DNA from: Rhizophagus clarus
Taxonomy: Eukaryota; Glomeromycota; Glomeromycetes; Glomerales; Glomeraceae
Length of the DNA stretch: 64,000 nt
Direction: 5' to 3'
Assembly: GCA_015698045.1 (NCBI GenBank)
Contig: BLAL01000160.1
Span: forward strand, 434,001-498,000
A model generated the notes under the pieces. It was not told the origin of the DNA. It saw only the letters and a program-made list of their open reading frames with translations, and did not search any database. The position numbers and the translations under genes were made by a program. Shown here piece after piece: positions 60,455 through 64,000 of the stretch. Each line of letters opens with the position of its first letter. Within the stretch, counting starts at the first letter, position 1.

Positions 60455-63400
60455 TAGGGAATTGAGTCGACCAATTCAAAATCGATCATGGTCGATCAAG
60501 TCAAATGACTCGACTAATGATTTTGTGTATCGAGTACTCGAAAAATTAAAATCGATCAACATATAATCAAATAAATTTGCAACACGTAAAATCGATTATA
60601 TAATACTCAAATAAAATAAATCGATTAAAATATTAATCATGCTTTAATGATAAAATTGGTTAAATAAACGTGATAAACCCTTAAAATAGCAACTTCGCTA
60701 ATTTTTCTTTGTAACAAGTAAGAAAGTTTCTTTCTTTCACACTCTCTACTTATAGTATTAATAAACTCTTTTAACGTAAATAATGCCTCCAAAACGTGCA
60801 AATAGTTCCACTGAATCTTTACACGCATCAAAACGTTTGGCAAGTGATATTACAGATGAACAAGAACCACAAATTATCCCAAAATCTGCAAATAAAACCA
60901 GTTGGGTGTGGGATTACTTTGTAGAGAAAACAGACGGGCGTGTGTATTGTCAATATATAGAAAAAGATGGTGAAAATGAAATAGTGTGTGGCGCAAGTTT
61001 GCTATATAAAACACAAACTTCAAGTATGAGTTATCATTTGGGTGATAAACATAAAGTGTTTAATAAAAAAAAGGAGCAGGTAAATAAAATTGTTAAATTG
61101 AATTAATTTTAATAAATAATTAATAAATTTTCTTTTGTTTTATTGAAATAAGCAACTTAAAATAGATGATCAAATTAAAAAATTCACTCCACATAAAGAA
61201 CCCAAACAGCAATATTTACGTAATGGTCTTACAGATTGGCTGGTTACTGATGGGCGACCATTTGCTACAATTGTAGGAGAAGGTTTTAAACGGTTTATAA
61301 AAAGAGTGGATCCTGCCTTTATTGTACCATGTTACAGAACACTAAAAGCTGATATTGGAGCTGGTTATCAAGAAGCACTTTTGCAAATGAAGCAATTTAT
61401 CAACGAAACTTGTACTTATGCAGCTATTACAACTGATTTATGGACTGCCCGTAATAATCAAGGCTATATTGGTATTACCGGTCATTGGTTAACTCCTAAT
61501 ATGGAATTATATGATATCCTTATTTGTATTGATCTTATTAAATATCCTCATACAGCTGAAAATATTCGTTTAGCATTAGTAAAAAAAATTCAGGAACTTC
61601 ATTTAAATGATAAAGTAAAACATGCAGTTACAGATAATGGGGCAAATGTAGTAAAAGCGATTAAAGAGTGGGATGGTGTAGATAGGATTGCATGTACTTC
61701 TCATACGCTTCAGTTATGTGTAATGAAAGGATTGCGTAAAATTAGGTCATATGCATGTAGATTTCGAAAACTTAATCAATTTTTCAATTCACCTAAACAA
61801 GCTGAACGTCTAGAACGAGCACAAATTGAAATTGCAAATTTAAATAAAGAAATTACAAGACAAACTTTAACATCATCTGATAGGGAATTACAAGATTCCA
61901 ATGAACCAATTAATATTCCAGGTGGTTCTTTGCAAATCCTTCGTACTATTGCTGATTGTAAAACAAGGTGGGGATCTACTTTAGCATCTTGGAAAAGATT
62001 ATTAGAATTAAAAGAAGCAATAAAAAGGACGCTAGTAACTTTAAGACTAGATTCAAACAGTAGCGCAATAAAAGATTGGAAAAAATTAAGAAAAAGATAT
62101 TTAAAAGATTGTGAATGGAAATTATTAGAAGAATTGTGCAAATTATTTCAACCAATTGAGCGTGCAACCACATTTTTGGGTGGTGAAAAATATTGCACAA
62201 TATCCTTAATATATTCAACTTTAGAGTCTATTAGATTTTACTATACACCTTTAATTGAGGATGATGATGAAAATAAAGAAGGTATTGAAGGTAATGGCGA
62301 TGAAAATTTTTAATTGTTTGAAAATTTTTTTTATTTTTTTATTTCAACTTCTAATTTTTAATAATTGTTAATGTAACTATAGATGATGATGATGAATTAG
62401 AAGATGATGATAAAGAAAGTGATGATGAGAATGAGGGGGAAAGTGAGTCAGATGAAGAGGAAGAAGATAAACAGCGTATATGGCCAAATGTTACTACAAG
62501 ACAACAATCTCAACATCAACAACTTCAACAACAATCTCAACAACAACAATCTCAACATCAACAACATCAACAACAACCTCAACGTCAACATCATCAACAA
62601 CAGCTAAATACTGCATCTATAATTAATAAAGTTTAAAAGGAAATTTATGGTGCTTTATTTGATTATTGGAATGATCCTCCTATGGCTATGCTTTTGGCAA
62701 CTATTCTTGATCCCCGATGCAAAAGAACACATGGTTGGCCTAATGAATTGCGAGAAAGAGTAAAGGTTGAACTGAAAGTTCAGTATGATGAGATTAAGCC
62801 TCAAAATAATACACAACCCGAAGAAAATTTTTCTAATAATAATTCATCAATTGACTGTTTTCACGCATATATTTTTGGCCCTCAAGTTATAGAAGAAAAT
62901 GAAGACACTGAATTTGACAATTATTTTAGGACTCCTCAAGCTTCTTACGATACCAATCCTTTTCAATGGTGGCAAAATAATAAAGATTCATTCCCAGTGT
63001 TATATGAATTAGCTCGTAAATATTTATGTATACCAGCCACGTCAGTTCCAAGTGAAAGACTATTCAGTGATGCTGGAAATCAAATTTGTGAAGAAAGGAA
63101 CCGGTTAAAAGCATCTACAGTTACTGAATTACTATTTCTCAAGAGAAATAGCGAATATTTTAATGTATTTAAGTAGTTTGTTTGACATGTACTGTATGTC
63201 AATTTAATAATAATTTTGAAACTATGTAAAATTGATGGTTCCTTATAAATAAATAATGCGAAAGTATAAAACTGCATAAATACTATTATATTTATTTTTT
63301 ATTTATTTTAATTTACTAATAAAATACTAATTATTTATGACATTTAATCGATTAATTGTTCGATTAATTGTTCGAGTTTATTAGATCGAGTATACCTGAT

Positions 63401-63506
63401 CGAACTTTAATCGATTACAGCTTATTAGTCGATTTTGGTCGATCTTGCCTAAAAAATTTTAACCAATTAATCGAACAATGATTTTGGGTGTCGACTCAAT
63501 TCCCTA
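60455..63506 (+). mobile_element. Complete hAT transposon (3.05 kb)
   Basis: Perfect 17-bp inverted ends TAGGGAATTGAGTCGAC, flanked by the 8-bp duplication CTTGTCGC (60447-60454, 63507-63514). Subterminal regions are full of ATCGATTAA/GGTCGATC words in both orientations, likely transposase binding sites. One transposase gene lies inside. Perfect ends and duplication suggest a recent insertion. Confidence 0.95.
60783..63176 (+). pseudogene. hAT (ZBED-type) transposase with one nonsense codon
   Basis: Exons 60783-61079, 61153 to about 62290 (donor 62282 or 62291), and 62383-63176. The N-terminus has a BED zinc finger (WVWDYFVEK, VYCQYIEKD, then C..L and SSMSYHLGDKH). The RNase H-like catalytic core follows: TTDLWTARNNQGYI, VTDNGANVVKAI and CTSHTLQLCV. 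The hATC dimerisation region lies at the end (WWQNNKDSFPVLYELARKYL, SVPSERLFSDAGN). A Gln/His-rich tract (about 62500-62610) separates core and C-terminus. TAA at 62634-62636 interrupts the frame just before KEIYGALFDYW, and no splice sites that would remove it were seen. So this copy probably cannot make full transposase, although the ends could be mobilised in trans. Confidence 0.85.
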
Positions 63507-63606
63507 CTTGTCGCCCATCCCCTAAAAAAGGAAATTTAAACAATGATTTCTATGGCCTGTCGTAGACACAGAAAGATTAATCATAAATTATCAAGCGCAT
63601 AATGAG

Positions 63607-63720
63607 TTTTTACCATGTGACATATAATAACATGGTAAAAAATTATCATTCAGATAATAATAAACCATCATCCGCTTGATGATTTTTTACCATGTGATAA
63701 ATAATAACATGGTAAAAAAT
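63607..63720. repeat. Direct repeat of a palindromic motif
   Basis: Two copies (63607-63642, 63683-63720) of a unit in which TTTTACCATGT pairs with ACATGGTAAAA around a short AT-rich loop. Possibly the ends of a small element. Confidence 0.5.
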
Positions 63721-64000
63721 TACCATGTAAGTCACTTTTCCATATTTGTTCAAATTCAAATTTTTTTTCATCTCAATTTAGAAGAATCAAAAATTTACCA
63801 ATTTTCGGATCCCCCCAAAAATTCCTTAATTCAGATTTAGAAATTCCCAGCTTTTAGGGTTATCCAGAAAAATATTTTTTTTTTCAAAATCAAAATGCTA
63901 CCAATTAACCAACTTATGAACCATTAATACTTTAGGTTTTTTCCTAATATTTTGTAATAAATTGTTACATTAATTGTATAATTTTATTATATTTGCATTT
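63721..64000. other. Window end, no gene recognised
   Basis: AT-rich sequence without coding pattern. Confidence 0.4.

Noticed and set aside
1..64000. tRNA, rRNA or snRNA genes
   Set aside because: I looked for TTCGA-type T-loops with flanking stems and for other known RNA signatures and found none that fold convincingly. A covariance-model scan would be decisive.

Overview
The window is about three-quarters A+T. It carries compact spliceosomal introns (mostly 60-100 nt, GTAAGT/GTATGT donors), kelch proteins with a signal peptide and one membrane span, Sel1-repeat/TKL-type kinases, many kinase relics, and a dense load of DNA transposons and a LINE. This combination suggests a nuclear contig of an arbuscular mycorrhizal fungus (Glomeromycotina, Rhizophagus-like). 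That assignment is inferred from gene style and was not checked by any search.

Layout. 0.3-2.1 kb: a six-exon kelch membrane protein. 3.3-13.4 kb: a tandem segmental duplication whose two copies each carry a four-exon gene fusing ubiquitin-like repeats, a ZZ zinc finger and a deiodinase-like thioredoxin-fold domain. A small minus-strand ORF follows the first copy, and its decayed remnant follows the second. 13.4-21 kb: mostly non-coding, with a 0.4 kb inverted-repeat element and one possible minus-strand gene. 21-27.6 kb: a transposon cluster made of two CCCTAT-ended elements with 3-bp target duplications, a dead Tc1/mariner element, and a 1.5 kb element with very long inverted repeats.

27.7-42.4 kb is the most unusual part. 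About 34 intron-like units stand in tandem, almost all separated by exactly 3 nt between an AG acceptor and a GT donor. They lead into the kinase-domain exons of a broken protein kinase gene. A full-length 7.6 kb minus-strand LINE (19-bp target duplication) sits inside the ladder, a 2.1 kb inverted-repeat element sits in the kinase intron, and a 234-bp element with an 8-bp target duplication sits in a kinase exon. When the triplets are joined, the frame dictated by the kinase exon stays open through the whole ladder.

44.2-46.1 kb: a second kelch gene with the same intron positions as the first. 46-51 kb: non-coding DNA with relics (a ribosomal protein eL6 fragment, a kinase C-lobe) and a TTAA-flanked element. 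51.2-54.7 kb, minus strand: a gene with about 19 Sel1 repeats and a kinase domain, with two apparent frameshifts in the repeat array. 57.8-58.5 kb: another kinase relic. 60.45-63.51 kb: a complete hAT transposon with perfect ends and an 8-bp target duplication, whose BED-finger transposase carries one nonsense codon.

The likely functional host genes are the two kelch proteins, the two UBL-ZZ-deiodinase-like proteins and perhaps the Sel1 kinase. No tRNA, rRNA or CRISPR was recognised. Exon boundaries were placed by eye from splice motifs, reading phase and paralogue comparison.
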